Shown here in pieces: positions 43,534-51,672 of a stretch of 64,000 nucleotides of DNA. Numbering within the stretch: position 1 is the stretch's first letter; the number at the start of each line of letters is the position of its first letter. The position numbers and the translations under genes are program-made. Location of the stretch: positions 326,676 to 390,675 of the forward strand of contig NZ_VTHK01000003.1 of NCBI RefSeq assembly GCF_009765355.1, read 5' to 3'. Below the pieces are notes generated by a model. It was not told the DNA's origin and made no database searches. It saw nothing but the letters and a program-made list of their open reading frames with translations. This stretch comes from Amycolatopsis anabasis (GTDB lineage: Bacteria; Actinomycetota; Actinomycetes; Mycobacteriales; Pseudonocardiaceae).

Positions 43534-44504
43534 AGAAGGTGAGCAGGATGCACGCTCGCTCACGACGTCTCGCACTGGCCGCGGCGGGCTGCCTCGCCGC
43601 CGCCCCGCTGACCGGCTGCACCCCCGAGGGATCGGCGCGGGACAGCCAAACCTCCGGGCCGCCGAGCCCACCCCCCTCGGCGGCCCAGCCGGTGGTGCCC
43701 ACGCCCCCGTCGAAATCCGATTCCACCGGCTGCATCGCCCAGCCCAGCCGCTGCGGGTACCCGGACGCCACCAACACCGGGTGGCGGCCGACCGGGGTGA
43801 CGCCGACCGCGGACGGCGTCAAGCTGACCGAAGAGGGCGAGCTGATCATCACCGAACCGGGCACGGTCCTGGACGCGAAGGACATCCAGGGCTGCGTGTC
43901 GATCAAGGCGGACGACGTGACCATCAAGCGCAGCCGGATCCGGTGCGCGAGCTACTACCCGGTGCAGGTGTTCGCCGGGTTCAAGAACGTGCTGCTGGAG
44001 GACGTCGAGATCGACGGGCTGAACTCGCCGATCGGCAACGCGGCCGTCGGCTTCGACGGGTACACGTTGCGCCGCGCCGACATCCACCACGTGCAGGACG
44101 GCCCGCACCTCGGCGGCGACGTGCTCATCACCGATTCGTACGTGCACGATCTGGTCGGCTGCGACATCTGCCACAACGACGCCATCCAGTCCAACGGCGC
44201 GCGCAACGCGGTGCTGCGGCACAACACGTTCACCAACCAGGCGAGCGGGAAGAACGCGGCGGTCCGGATCGCGACCGAACAGGCGCCGGTGCACGACTTC
44301 ACGGTCGAGGACAACCTGCTGGCCGGTGGCAACTTCGCGGTGCAGGTGCGCAGCCAGGGCCACGGTTTCCCGCAGAACGTCCGGGTGATCGGCAACCGGA
44401 TCGTCCCCGACTGGCGGTTCGGCCCGTTCGACGTCACCGACGGCACGATCACCGCCGAGGGCAACTACCGCGACGACACGCTCGCCCCGGTCCGCCCCGC
44501 ATGA
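43530..44504 (+). CDS. Lipoprotein with right-handed beta-helix domain
   Basis: 324 residues from the ATG overlapping the previous stop; ATG 43548 is also possible. The signal peptide ends at lipobox L-T-G-C (Cys about residue 30). A Ser/Pro-rich linker leads into a beta-helix (about 75-320) with regular Asn/Asp-turn repeats such as VTIKRSRIRC, VLLEDVEIDG, VLITDSYVHD, AVLRHNTFTN and FTVEDNLLAGG. The fold is that of pectate lyases and carbohydrate epimerases. It probably binds or trims the surface polymer. Confidence 0.8.
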   Translation: MKKVSRMHARSRRLALAAAGCLAAAPLTGCTPEGSARDSQTSGPPSPPPSAAQPVVPTPPSKSDSTGCIAQPSRCGYPDATNTGWRPTGVTPTADGVKLTEEGELIITEPGTVLDAKDIQGCVSIKADDVTIKRSRIRCASYYPVQVFAGFKNVLLEDVEIDGLNSPIGNAAVGFDGYTLRRADIHHVQDGPHLGGDVLITDSYVHDLVGCDICHNDAIQSNGARNAVLRHNTFTNQASGKNAAVRIATEQAPVHDFTVEDNLLAGGNFAVQVRSQGHGFPQNVRVIGNRIVPDWRFGPFDVTDGTITAEGNYRDDTLAPVRPA

Positions 44505-45361
44505 CCCCGATCGCGAGCGTGGTGATCGCCGCGCACAACGAGGAAGCGGTGATCGAACGGTGCCTGCGCACGCTGACCGCCGGGACCGCGCCGGACGAGA
44601 TCGACGTGGTGGTGGTCGCGAACGGCTGCACCGACCGGACCGCGGCGCTCGCCCGTGCCGCCGGGGCCCGGGTGTACGAGACCCCGGTGCCCGGCAAGGC
44701 GAACGCCCTGGTGATCGGCGACCGCGAATGCCGGACGTTCCCCCGCGCGTACCTCGACGCCGACGTCGAACTGGACGCGGACTCGCTGCGCGCGCTCGTC
44801 CGCGCGCTGGACACCGTCCCGGGGCTGCTCGCGTGTTCCCCGGTGCCGCACTACGACTTGTCCGCGGTTTCCGCCTTGGCCGCACGGTTTCACCGGGTCG
44901 TGGAGCAGCTGCTCGCCGGCCGGCGCGGGCTCACCGGCGCCGGGGTCTACGTGCTCGGCGAAGCGGGCCACGCGCGGGTGTTCCCGCTGCCCTCGGTCAT
45001 CTCCGACGACGGGTACGTGCACCGCGGCTTCACGCCCGAGGAACGCGCGCAGGTGCCCGGGGCCCGGTCCGCGGTGCGGCCCGCGCGCACGCTCGGCGCG
45101 GTGATCCGGCGGCGCGCCCGGGTGCGGCTGGGCAACCGGGAACTGGACCGGCTGGGCCGCCGGGCGGGCGAATCCGCGCTCTCCCCGAAGGATCTGGCCG
45201 CGCGGGTGCGGCGCGGGGAGGTCCCCATCTCCGACGCGGCGGTGTTCCTCGGAGTGCTCGCCGCCGAACGGCTGCTCAGCCGCTGGCGCGATCGGCACGG
45301 TTCGGCGTCCATCTGGGCAGCCGACCCGACCTCGCGCACCGAGAGTAGAGAAAATAGATGA
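44501..45361 (+). CDS. GT2 family glycosyltransferase
   Basis: 286 residues; ATG overlaps the upstream stop. GT-A fold with ASVVIAAHNEEAVIERCLRTL split at the N-terminus, VVVANGCTDRTAALAR near 36-51 and the acidic motif YLDADVELDAD (D-x-D) near 87-97. No transmembrane segment in the catalytic part. Last gene of the MFS-to-GT2 operon. Donor and acceptor unknown. Confidence 0.88.
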   Translation: MTPIASVVIAAHNEEAVIERCLRTLTAGTAPDEIDVVVVANGCTDRTAALARAAGARVYETPVPGKANALVIGDRECRTFPRAYLDADVELDADSLRALVRALDTVPGLLACSPVPHYDLSAVSALAARFHRVVEQLLAGRRGLTGAGVYVLGEAGHARVFPLPSVISDDGYVHRGFTPEERAQVPGARSAVRPARTLGAVIRRRARVRLGNRELDRLGRRAGESALSPKDLAARVRRGEVPISDAAVFLGVLAAERLLSRWRDRHGSASIWAADPTSRTESRENR

Positions 45362-45703
45362 ACTCGTTATGCCCAGAACACGCCACGGGGCACTTGCTAC
45401 GGGTATTACCGCCAAATTCGGTCGACCCCCGGTTCGGTTACGTTTCGATGAAAGATCATGCGAAACTGTCGGATCGAGGTAACGCTCCGCCGGTTGGCGG
45501 CTTTCCGTCATATCGCCCGGATGTGTTGCCCTGAAACAAGAGGTGACCACGACCGTCCTGTTCGGTCACTTCGCGTGAGGGGCGAAACACGTCACCTTCC
45601 ACCGAATTTCGGCCAGTTTCCGGGGAACCATTTTCGTGCGTAATGAAATCGCACCTTTCCGCGAATAACGGACGTCAGCCCTACTCGCGAAAAGAGGCGC
45701 AGG
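45362..45703. other. 342-bp gene-free region, probable promoter of the GT4-dehydrogenase operon
   Basis: Distinctly less GC-rich than its surroundings. An inverted repeat GTGACC/GGTCAC spans about 45543-45570. No coding signal, tRNA or clear terminator was found. It probably holds promoters for the genes at 45704 and 46954. Confidence 0.5.
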
Positions 45704-46951
45704 GTGTCCAGATCTCCGAATGCTCGGCACGTGCTGATCATCGTGCAGAACCTCCCGGTACCGCTGGATCGCAGGGTGTGGCTGGAATGCCAGGCGCTCG
45801 CCGGCGCCGGGTACGAGGTTTCGGTGATCTGCCCGAAGGGCCCCGGCGATCCGGGGTACGAGTGGTTGGACGGCGTTCACCTGTACAAGTACTCGCCGCC
45901 GCCGCAGGCCGACGGGGCGCTCGGCTACCTGCGGGAGTTCGCCTACTGCTGGCTGCGCACCGCTTGGCTCACCCGCCGGATATGGCGACACAGGCGGTTC
46001 GACGTCATACAGGCGTGCAACCCGCCGGACACCTACTGGGCGCTCGCGCGGTTGTGGAAGGCCCGCGGGGTGCGGTTCGTCTTCGATCACCACGACCTCA
46101 ACCCGGAGGTGTTCCGGTCGCGGTTCGGCGAGCCCTCGGGAGTCGCGGCGAAGGCTCAGCTCGCCGGGCTGTACTGGCTGGAGCGCAACACCTTCCGCAC
46201 CGCGGACCGGGTCATCTCGACCAACGAGTCGTACCGGCGGATCGCACTGGAACGCGGTGGCGTGCCCGCCGAGCACACCACCGTGGTCCGCTCCGGGCCG
46301 GACACCTCGGTGATGCGCCCCGGCGAACCGAAGCCGGAACTGCGCCGCGGCAAGGCGCATCTGGTGGTGTGGCTGGGCATCATGGGGCCGCAGGACGGCG
46401 TCGACGGCGTGCTCGAAATCGCCCGGCGGGTCGTGCGCGAACACGGCCGGGACGACGTGGCCTTCGCGCTGCTCGGCTTCGGCGACTGCCTGGAAGACCT
46501 GAAACGGCAGTGCACCGAGATGGGCCTGGACGACGTCGTCGAGTTCACCGGCCGGGTCGGGCCGGAGCAGATCACCGACTACCTGTCCACCGCGTCGCTG
46601 GGCCTGTCCGCCGATCCGCTCAGCCCGCTCAACGACGTGTCCACGATGAACAAGACCATGGAGTACATGGCCTACGGCCTGCCGGTGCTGGCCTACCGGC
46701 TCACCGAAACCGTGGTCTCGGCCGGGGATTGCGCGGTGTACCGCGAACCCGGCGACACCGAGGGGTTCGCCGCCGCGCTGGTGGAGCTGCTGGACGACCC
46801 GCAACGGGCCGAACGGCTCGGGAAGGCGGGCCGCGTGCGCGCGGAACGCGAACTCGACTGGGCGCCGCAGTCGGCGGCCTACCTCTCCATTTACGCCGAG
46901 TTGCTGGGCGTGGCAACCGAATCGCCACGACACGCACTGACCGGGAAGTGA
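45704..46951 (+). CDS. GT4 family glycosyltransferase
   Basis: 415 residues from GTG 45704. N-terminal PVPLDRRVWLECQALAGAGY and ACNPPDTYWALARLW, and donor-site VSTMNKTMEYMAYGLPVLAY (E-x7-E-like) near residues 310-329. This subgroup resembles glycosyltransferases that start or extend exopolysaccharide and glycolipid chains. Two bases separate it from the UDP-sugar dehydrogenase gene, so the two are an operon. Confidence 0.9.
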   Translation: MSRSPNARHVLIIVQNLPVPLDRRVWLECQALAGAGYEVSVICPKGPGDPGYEWLDGVHLYKYSPPPQADGALGYLREFAYCWLRTAWLTRRIWRHRRFDVIQACNPPDTYWALARLWKARGVRFVFDHHDLNPEVFRSRFGEPSGVAAKAQLAGLYWLERNTFRTADRVISTNESYRRIALERGGVPAEHTTVVRSGPDTSVMRPGEPKPELRRGKAHLVVWLGIMGPQDGVDGVLEIARRVVREHGRDDVAFALLGFGDCLEDLKRQCTEMGLDDVVEFTGRVGPEQITDYLSTASLGLSADPLSPLNDVSTMNKTMEYMAYGLPVLAYRLTETVVSAGDCAVYREPGDTEGFAAALVELLDDPQRAERLGKAGRVRAERELDWAPQSAAYLSIYAELLGVATESPRHALTGK

Positions 46952-46953
46952 TC

Positions 46954-48270
46954 ATGTTCGCCAGACGCATTGTCGTAGTGGGCACGGGATATGTCGGCCT
47001 GACCACCGGGGCCTGCCTCGCCTCGCTGGGGCACCAGGTGGTCTGCGCCGACGTCGACGCGGCCAAGGTGGAGCGGCTGCGCCGGGGCGAGGTGGACATC
47101 CTGGAACCGGGGCTGCCCGAACTCGTCGCCGAGGGCGTCGCCGCCGGGCGGCTGTCCTTTGTGGTCGGTGCGGCGACCGCGCTGGGGATGTTCGAGAGCG
47201 GCGCCGAGGTGGTGTTCCTGTGCGTGCCGACCCCGATGGGCGTCGGCGGGGTCGCCGATCTGAGCACCGTGGAAGCCGTGCTGGACGAACTGCGGCCCCT
47301 GCTGCGCCCCGGTTCGGTCCTGGTCAACAAGTCGACCGTGCCGGTGGGCACCGCCGAGCGGACCAAGGAACTCATCGGCCGGGACGACGTGGCCGTGGTG
47401 AGCAATCCGGAGTTCCTGCGCGAGGGCTCGGCCGTCCAGGACTTCCTCAAACCCGACCGGATCGTGGTGGGCAGCGACGCGCAGGACGCCGCGGAACGCG
47501 TCGCGTCGCTCTACGCGCGGCTGGGCGCGCCGACCGTGCTCACCGACGCGGCCACCGCGGAACTGGTGAAGTACGCGGCGAACTGCTTCCTGGCGATGAA
47601 ACTGTCCTATGTGAACGCGATGGCCGAACTGTGCGAGCGGCTGGGCGCGGACATCAACGACATCACCGAGGGAATGGGCTACGACCGCCGGATCGGGCAG
47701 TCGTTCCTCACCCCGGGGCCCGGCTGGGGCGGTTCCTGCCTGCCCAAGGACACGCACGCGATGCTGCAGATCGCGGACTCCGCCGACTTCGAGTTCCGGC
47801 TCCTGCGCGCCGCGATCGAGACGAACACCCGGCAACGGCAGCGGATCGTGGACAAGGTGCGGCTCGCGGTCACCGGGCGGCGCACCGGTTCGCTCTCGCA
47901 CGTCCGGCTCGGCCTGCTCGGCCTGACGTTCAAGGCGAACACCGACGACCTGCGCGACTCGCCCGCCCTGGCGGTGGCCGCGCTGCTGCGGCAGGCGGGC
48001 GCGGAACTGGTCGCCTACGACCCGGTCGTCCCGCCGGACACCCTGCGCCCCGAACTCGGCTCGGTGAGCGTGGTCGACGATCCGTCCCTGGTCGCCAAGG
48101 ACGTGGACGCCCTGGTGCTGCTCACCGAATGGCCGGAGTTCCGCACCCTCGACTGGCCCCGGCTGGCCGAGGCGGCCCGCCGGCCGATCGTGGTCGACAC
48201 CCGCAACCTGCTCGACCCCGACGTCCTCCGCCGCGCGGGCTTCGACTGGATCGGCCTGGGCCGCCGCTGA
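46954..48270 (+). CDS. UDP-glucose/UDP-HexNAc 6-dehydrogenase
   Basis: 438 residues. NAD motif G-T-G-Y-V-G at 10-15, KSTVPVGTAERTKE near 126-139, catalytic Lys206 in ELVKYAAN, and nucleophile Cys262 in GGSCLPKD. The NPEFLREGSAV segment matches UDP-glucose dehydrogenases, which form UDP-glucuronate. A UDP-GlcNAc dehydrogenase role (WbpA-like) cannot be excluded and would complete the diamino-uronate route encoded at 19373-31527. Confidence 0.9.
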   Translation: MFARRIVVVGTGYVGLTTGACLASLGHQVVCADVDAAKVERLRRGEVDILEPGLPELVAEGVAAGRLSFVVGAATALGMFESGAEVVFLCVPTPMGVGGVADLSTVEAVLDELRPLLRPGSVLVNKSTVPVGTAERTKELIGRDDVAVVSNPEFLREGSAVQDFLKPDRIVVGSDAQDAAERVASLYARLGAPTVLTDAATAELVKYAANCFLAMKLSYVNAMAELCERLGADINDITEGMGYDRRIGQSFLTPGPGWGGSCLPKDTHAMLQIADSADFEFRLLRAAIETNTRQRQRIVDKVRLAVTGRRTGSLSHVRLGLLGLTFKANTDDLRDSPALAVAALLRQAGAELVAYDPVVPPDTLRPELGSVSVVDDPSLVAKDVDALVLLTEWPEFRTLDWPRLAEAARRPIVVDTRNLLDPDVLRRAGFDWIGLGRR

Positions 48271-48288
48271 CCCCGATACCGAACTTCC

Positions 48289-48378
48289 CCCAATGTGGCA
48301 TTGGGGGCGTTGAAGGTACCCAATGTGGCGTTCGGGGCGTTGAAGGTTCCGAAAGCCGCATTGGGGGCATCGCTGCGG
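48289..48378. repeat. Three-unit array of 30-bp repeats
   Basis: Units start at 48289, 48319 and 48349. The first two are 27 of 30 identical; the third is diverged. Unit 1 contains the hairpin CCCAATG-TGG-CATTGGG. Related pieces occur at about 33218 and 33247. It follows the stop of the dehydrogenase and precedes the Rrf2 gene. Confidence 0.8.
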
Positions 48379-48420
48379 GCGGGTGGACACGCCGAAACCT
48401 GGATGTGTAGTGTCCTGGTT

Positions 48421-48903
48421 ATGCGGATGGGCGAAGGGGTCGAGTGGGGGCTGCACTGCTGCCTCACGCTGGCCTGGCTCCCGGGCGACGAACCGGTGCC
48501 GACCGCGAAACTCGCGGCGCGGTTCGACCTGCCCCCGGCCTACCTGAACAAGCGCCTGCAGGCGCTGGTGCGGGCCGGGATCCTGACCTCGACCGCGGGC
48601 GTCAAGGGCGGGTTCCGGCTGGCCCGGCGGCCCGAGAAGATCACCGTGATGGACGTCGTCGCGGCGATCGAGGGCCCGGAAGAGGCGTTCCGCTGCACCG
48701 AGATCCGGCAGCAGGGCACGGGCGCGGAGGGGACTCCGGCGCGGGAGTTCCAGCGGCCGTGCGCGGTCAGCACCGTGATGCGCAAGGCCGAGCTGGCGTG
48801 GCGGCGGGAGCTCGCCGCGCACACCCTGGCCGACGTGATGGCCGCGGCCCCGGCGACCGCCGGTGAGCGCACGCGGCGCTGGTACGACCGGGTGAGCAGC
48901 TGA
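48421..48903 (+). CDS. Rrf2-family transcriptional regulator
   Basis: 160 residues from the ATG at 48421. The winged helix shows LAARFDLPPAYLNKRLQALVRAGILTSTAGVKGGFRLAR in separate typical segments near residues 30-70. Cys residues at about 100 and 118 (FRCTEI, RPCAVS) could help hold an Fe-S cluster, but the usual three-cysteine spacing is not present. It precedes a RidA gene by 80 bases; that gap has an AT-rich stretch (ATAAATCTGGATATTAG) that may be its operator. Confidence 0.88.
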   Translation: MRMGEGVEWGLHCCLTLAWLPGDEPVPTAKLAARFDLPPAYLNKRLQALVRAGILTSTAGVKGGFRLARRPEKITVMDVVAAIEGPEEAFRCTEIRQQGTGAEGTPAREFQRPCAVSTVMRKAELAWRRELAAHTLADVMAAAPATAGERTRRWYDRVSS

Positions 48904-48983
48904 ATTCCGGCAGAACCACCGCCCGGACTGGCTTTTGTCATAAATCTGGATATTAGATGTCGTGATTCAAGGGAGAGTGTGCC

Positions 48984-49391
48984 ATGGAGCGCGAGGAGAT
49001 CGATCCGCCGGAGCTGTACCGGCACCCGATGTTCAAGCGGGTGGTGACCGTGCAGGGCGACCTGAAGCTGGTCTTCGTCGCGGGCCAGACCCCGACCGAC
49101 GAGAACTACGAGTGCGTCGCCCCCGGTGACTACAAAGGACAGTACCGCCAGGTCATGGACAACCTGGACGTCCAGCTCTGCGCGGCCGGGGCGACCTGGG
49201 ACGACGTGGTGTTCCGCCGGATGTTCGTGCGGGACGTCGACGAGTTCTTCAAGATCTTCGCCGACGGGGACCTGCCCGCCTACGGCGACGGGCGCCCGCC
49301 GAGCACGCTGATCGGGGTCACCCGGCTGTCCAAACCGGAGTTCCTGATCGAGGTCGATCTGATGGCGGTCACCGCCCCGGCCGCGGGCTGA
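48984..49391 (+). CDS. RidA-family protein
   Basis: 135 residues, chorismate mutase-like RidA/YER057c/UK114 fold. FVAGQTPTDENYE near residues 30-42 and the C-terminal PSTLIGVTRLSKPEFLIEVDLMAV, in which the Arg/Glu active-site residues lie. RidA proteins hydrolyse reactive enamine/imine products of PLP enzymes. It sits between an Rrf2 regulator and an MFS exporter, 11 bases before the latter, suggesting a small inducible operon. Confidence 0.88.
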   Translation: MEREEIDPPELYRHPMFKRVVTVQGDLKLVFVAGQTPTDENYECVAPGDYKGQYRQVMDNLDVQLCAAGATWDDVVFRRMFVRDVDEFFKIFADGDLPAYGDGRPPSTLIGVTRLSKPEFLIEVDLMAVTAPAAG

Positions 49392-49402
49392 GGCGAGCCG
49401 AG

Positions 49403-50584
49403 ATGGTCTCGACGTACCCCGGAGCCGCCACCGAACCCCGCGGCCTGACCTCGACCCTCGTGCTCGGGCTGGGCACCTTCGCCGTGGGCACCGACGCCTT
49501 CGTGGTCGCCGGTTTTCTCCCGGACATGGCCACCGAACTGCACGTCACCACCGCGGCGGCCGGGCAGTCGGTCACCGTGTTCGCGGTCGCCTACGCCGTG
49601 CTCGCCCCGATCGTCGCGACCCTGACCGCGCGGCTGCCGCGCCGGACGCTGCTGGTCGGCGCGCTGCTCCTGCTCGGCCTGGCCAACCTCGGCTCGGCGC
49701 TGTCCCCCGGCCTGCCGGTGCTGATCGTGACCCGGGTGCTCGCCGCGGGTGGCGCGGCCGCGTTCACGCCGACGGCCGGGGCGGTGAGCGCGGCGCTGGT
49801 GCGCCCCGAACTCCGCGCGCGGGCGCTGGCCGTGGTCATCGGCGGCCTCACCATCGCGACCGCGCTGGGTGTTCCGCTGGGCGATCTGGCCAGCCACTGG
49901 ACGAGCTGGCGGATGGCACTGGGCCTGGTCGCCGCGCTGTGCCTGCTGGTCGCGGGCGGCGTCTTCGCGATCATGCCCGCGCTGCCCGGCGGCCCGCGGG
50001 TCCGGTTGCGCGAGCGGCTCGCCGTGCTGCGGCATCCGGGCGTGCTGGCCGTGCTGCCGCTGACCGTGCTCGGCATGGGCGCGAGTTACACGGTGTACGC
50101 CTACAGCGTTCCGGCGCTGCACGCGGTGGGCATCCCGGAATCCGCCTCGGTGCTGCTGCTCTTCCTGTACGGGCTGGGCGCGGTGCTCGGCAACTTCGGC
50201 TCCGGTTACGCGACCGACCGCTGGACCCCGGTCCGGGTGCTGACCGTGGGCTACGCCGGGATGACCGTCGCGCTCGGCCTGCTCGGCTGGATCGCCGCGG
50301 CCGGGGCGTCCCCGGGGTTCGCGGTGGGCGCGCTGGTGCTGCTGTGGGGCGCGACCACTTGGACGCAGTCGGCCCCGCAGCAGCACCGGCTCATCGCGGC
50401 CGCCCCGCGCGAGGCGCCGCTCGTGGTGGCGCTCAACGCGTCCGCGATCTACCTGGGCATCGGCGCGGGCACCGCGCTCGGCGGGCTCGTCCTCACCCTG
50501 GGCGCACCCGCCCTGTACGGGATGAGCGCGGCCGTGGCCGCCCTGGCGCTGGTCTACCTTCTGCTCACGGGCAAGACGTCGTGA
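49403..50584 (+). CDS. MFS exporter (AraJ/DHA1-like)
   Basis: 393 residues, twelve membrane segments. FAVGTDAFVVAGFLPDMA near residues 25-42 and the TARLPRRTLLVGALLLLG loop 2-3 region are typical of the DHA1 sugar-efflux/drug-efflux group. Cotranscribed with the RidA and possibly Rrf2 genes. Cargo unknown. The stop codon lies in a GTCGTGAG palindrome. Confidence 0.87.
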   Translation: MVSTYPGAATEPRGLTSTLVLGLGTFAVGTDAFVVAGFLPDMATELHVTTAAAGQSVTVFAVAYAVLAPIVATLTARLPRRTLLVGALLLLGLANLGSALSPGLPVLIVTRVLAAGGAAAFTPTAGAVSAALVRPELRARALAVVIGGLTIATALGVPLGDLASHWTSWRMALGLVAALCLLVAGGVFAIMPALPGGPRVRLRERLAVLRHPGVLAVLPLTVLGMGASYTVYAYSVPALHAVGIPESASVLLLFLYGLGAVLGNFGSGYATDRWTPVRVLTVGYAGMTVALGLLGWIAAAGASPGFAVGALVLLWGATTWTQSAPQQHRLIAAAPREAPLVVALNASAIYLGIGAGTALGGLVLTLGAPALYGMSAAVAALALVYLLLTGKTS

Positions 50585-50623
50585 GTGTTCCGGCCGGTTC
50601 TAACCGGTCTGTCCACTCACGAC
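50578..50623. repeat. GTCGTGAG palindromic repeat, copy C (complete, 46 bp)
   Basis: Outer arms GTCGTGAGTG and CACTCACGAC are perfectly complementary; the inner CCGGTTCTAACCGG is a palindrome apart from the centre. It contains the MFS stop and ends five bases before the convergent GNAT stop, the ideal place for a bidirectional terminator. Confidence 0.88.
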
Positions 50624-50627
50624 CCCG

Positions 50628-51668
50628 TCAGGAGCGCAACCGGCGGGCGACCGCGCGCAGCTTCGGGGCGAGCGGGGAAGCCTTGACCGCGGCCACCGCC
50701 GACCGGCTCGCCCCGTGCAGCGCGCGGCGCACGCCCCCGGCGACCAGGCCCTCGCCCACCATGACCTGCCCGGTCATCGCCCGCCGCTTGTAGTCGTCCT
50801 CGCCGCGCCCGAGGTCGATCCGTTCCAGGCCGAGGCCCGGCGCCGCCCGGATCACCTCGCGCAGCAGGATCCAGCCCGGCGACAACCGCGCGAATTCCTT
50901 GTCGTACACCGGAAACCACCAGTGCAGCACATGGGAGGCCCGCATCCCGAAGTGCGCGGCCACCAGTTTTGGTCCGATGTGGACAGTGCACAGCAGACCG
51001 CCGAACGCGGGGTCGGTGGTGCGCAGCAACCGGTGCAGCCAGTCGGCCCGCGCGGGGTCGGCGAAGTAGTCCCGCGCCCCGGTCGCGGCATACTGGGTGC
51101 GTTTGAGTTCGATCACCCGGTCCAGCGCGGCGGGATCGCGGGAGTCGGCGGTGAACCGCACCGGCCCGTGCTCCCGTTCGATCTTCGCGGTCAGCCGCCG
51201 CGCCTCGCCCATCTTGTCCTTGCCGCTGCGCGAAACGCGGCCCAGGTAACCGTCCAGCCCACCGGAGACGTCGAGGAACGGGGACGGCCGCGAGTGCGCC
51301 ACCCACGGCGCGAACTCGCCGTAACCTGCGGGCAGGTGGTCGAACGCGTAACCGCGCAAACCCGCGCCGAGCAGCGCGCGCGGTTCGAACCGCGTGCCCG
51401 GGGCGAGCACCGGGCCCTGGAAATCCGCCGCGGGCCAGCCCGCCGGGCGCGCCAGCCCGCCGTCGAGCTGCACCGGCAGCAGGGCCCGCACCACACCGTC
51501 CTCTTCGGACACCAGCACCCGCACCGGGCGCCCGCCCGCGTGCACCGAAGCGGCGAACCCGGGGTGGTAGCACGGGCTGTCCAAAGCGGAATTCGCGGCC
51601 AGGAATCCGTGCCACGCATCGAGTTCGCGGGTGGTGAGCGCGTCGAAGGAGACGAGTCGGTGGCGCAT
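50628..51668 (-). CDS. GNAT-family acyltransferase (CelD/BcsL-like)
   Basis: 346 residues with two tandem GNAT-like halves. The C-terminal half contains KLVAAHFGMRASHVLHWWFPVYDKEF (pieces near 237-262) and PGWILLREVI, the pattern of CelD/BcsL polysaccharide acyltransferases, which are related to FemX-type lipid II aminoacyltransferases. It is last in a deacetylase-GT2-GNAT operon and likely decorates the glycan with an acyl or aminoacyl group. Confidence 0.82.
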   Translation of the reverse strand: MRHRLVSFDALTTRELDAWHGFLAANSALDSPCYHPGFAASVHAGGRPVRVLVSEEDGVVRALLPVQLDGGLARPAGWPAADFQGPVLAPGTRFEPRALLGAGLRGYAFDHLPAGYGEFAPWVAHSRPSPFLDVSGGLDGYLGRVSRSGKDKMGEARRLTAKIEREHGPVRFTADSRDPAALDRVIELKRTQYAATGARDYFADPARADWLHRLLRTTDPAFGGLLCTVHIGPKLVAAHFGMRASHVLHWWFPVYDKEFARLSPGWILLREVIRAAPGLGLERIDLGRGEDDYKRRAMTGQVMVGEGLVAGGVRRALHGASRSAVAAVKASPLAPKLRAVARRLRS

Positions 51669-51672
51669 CGGC

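Noticed and set aside
48295..48420. Upstream extension of the Rrf2 gene beginning MALGALKVPN
   Set aside because: The added residues are a translation of the 30-bp repeats. The Rrf2 homology starts at the ATG at 48421.
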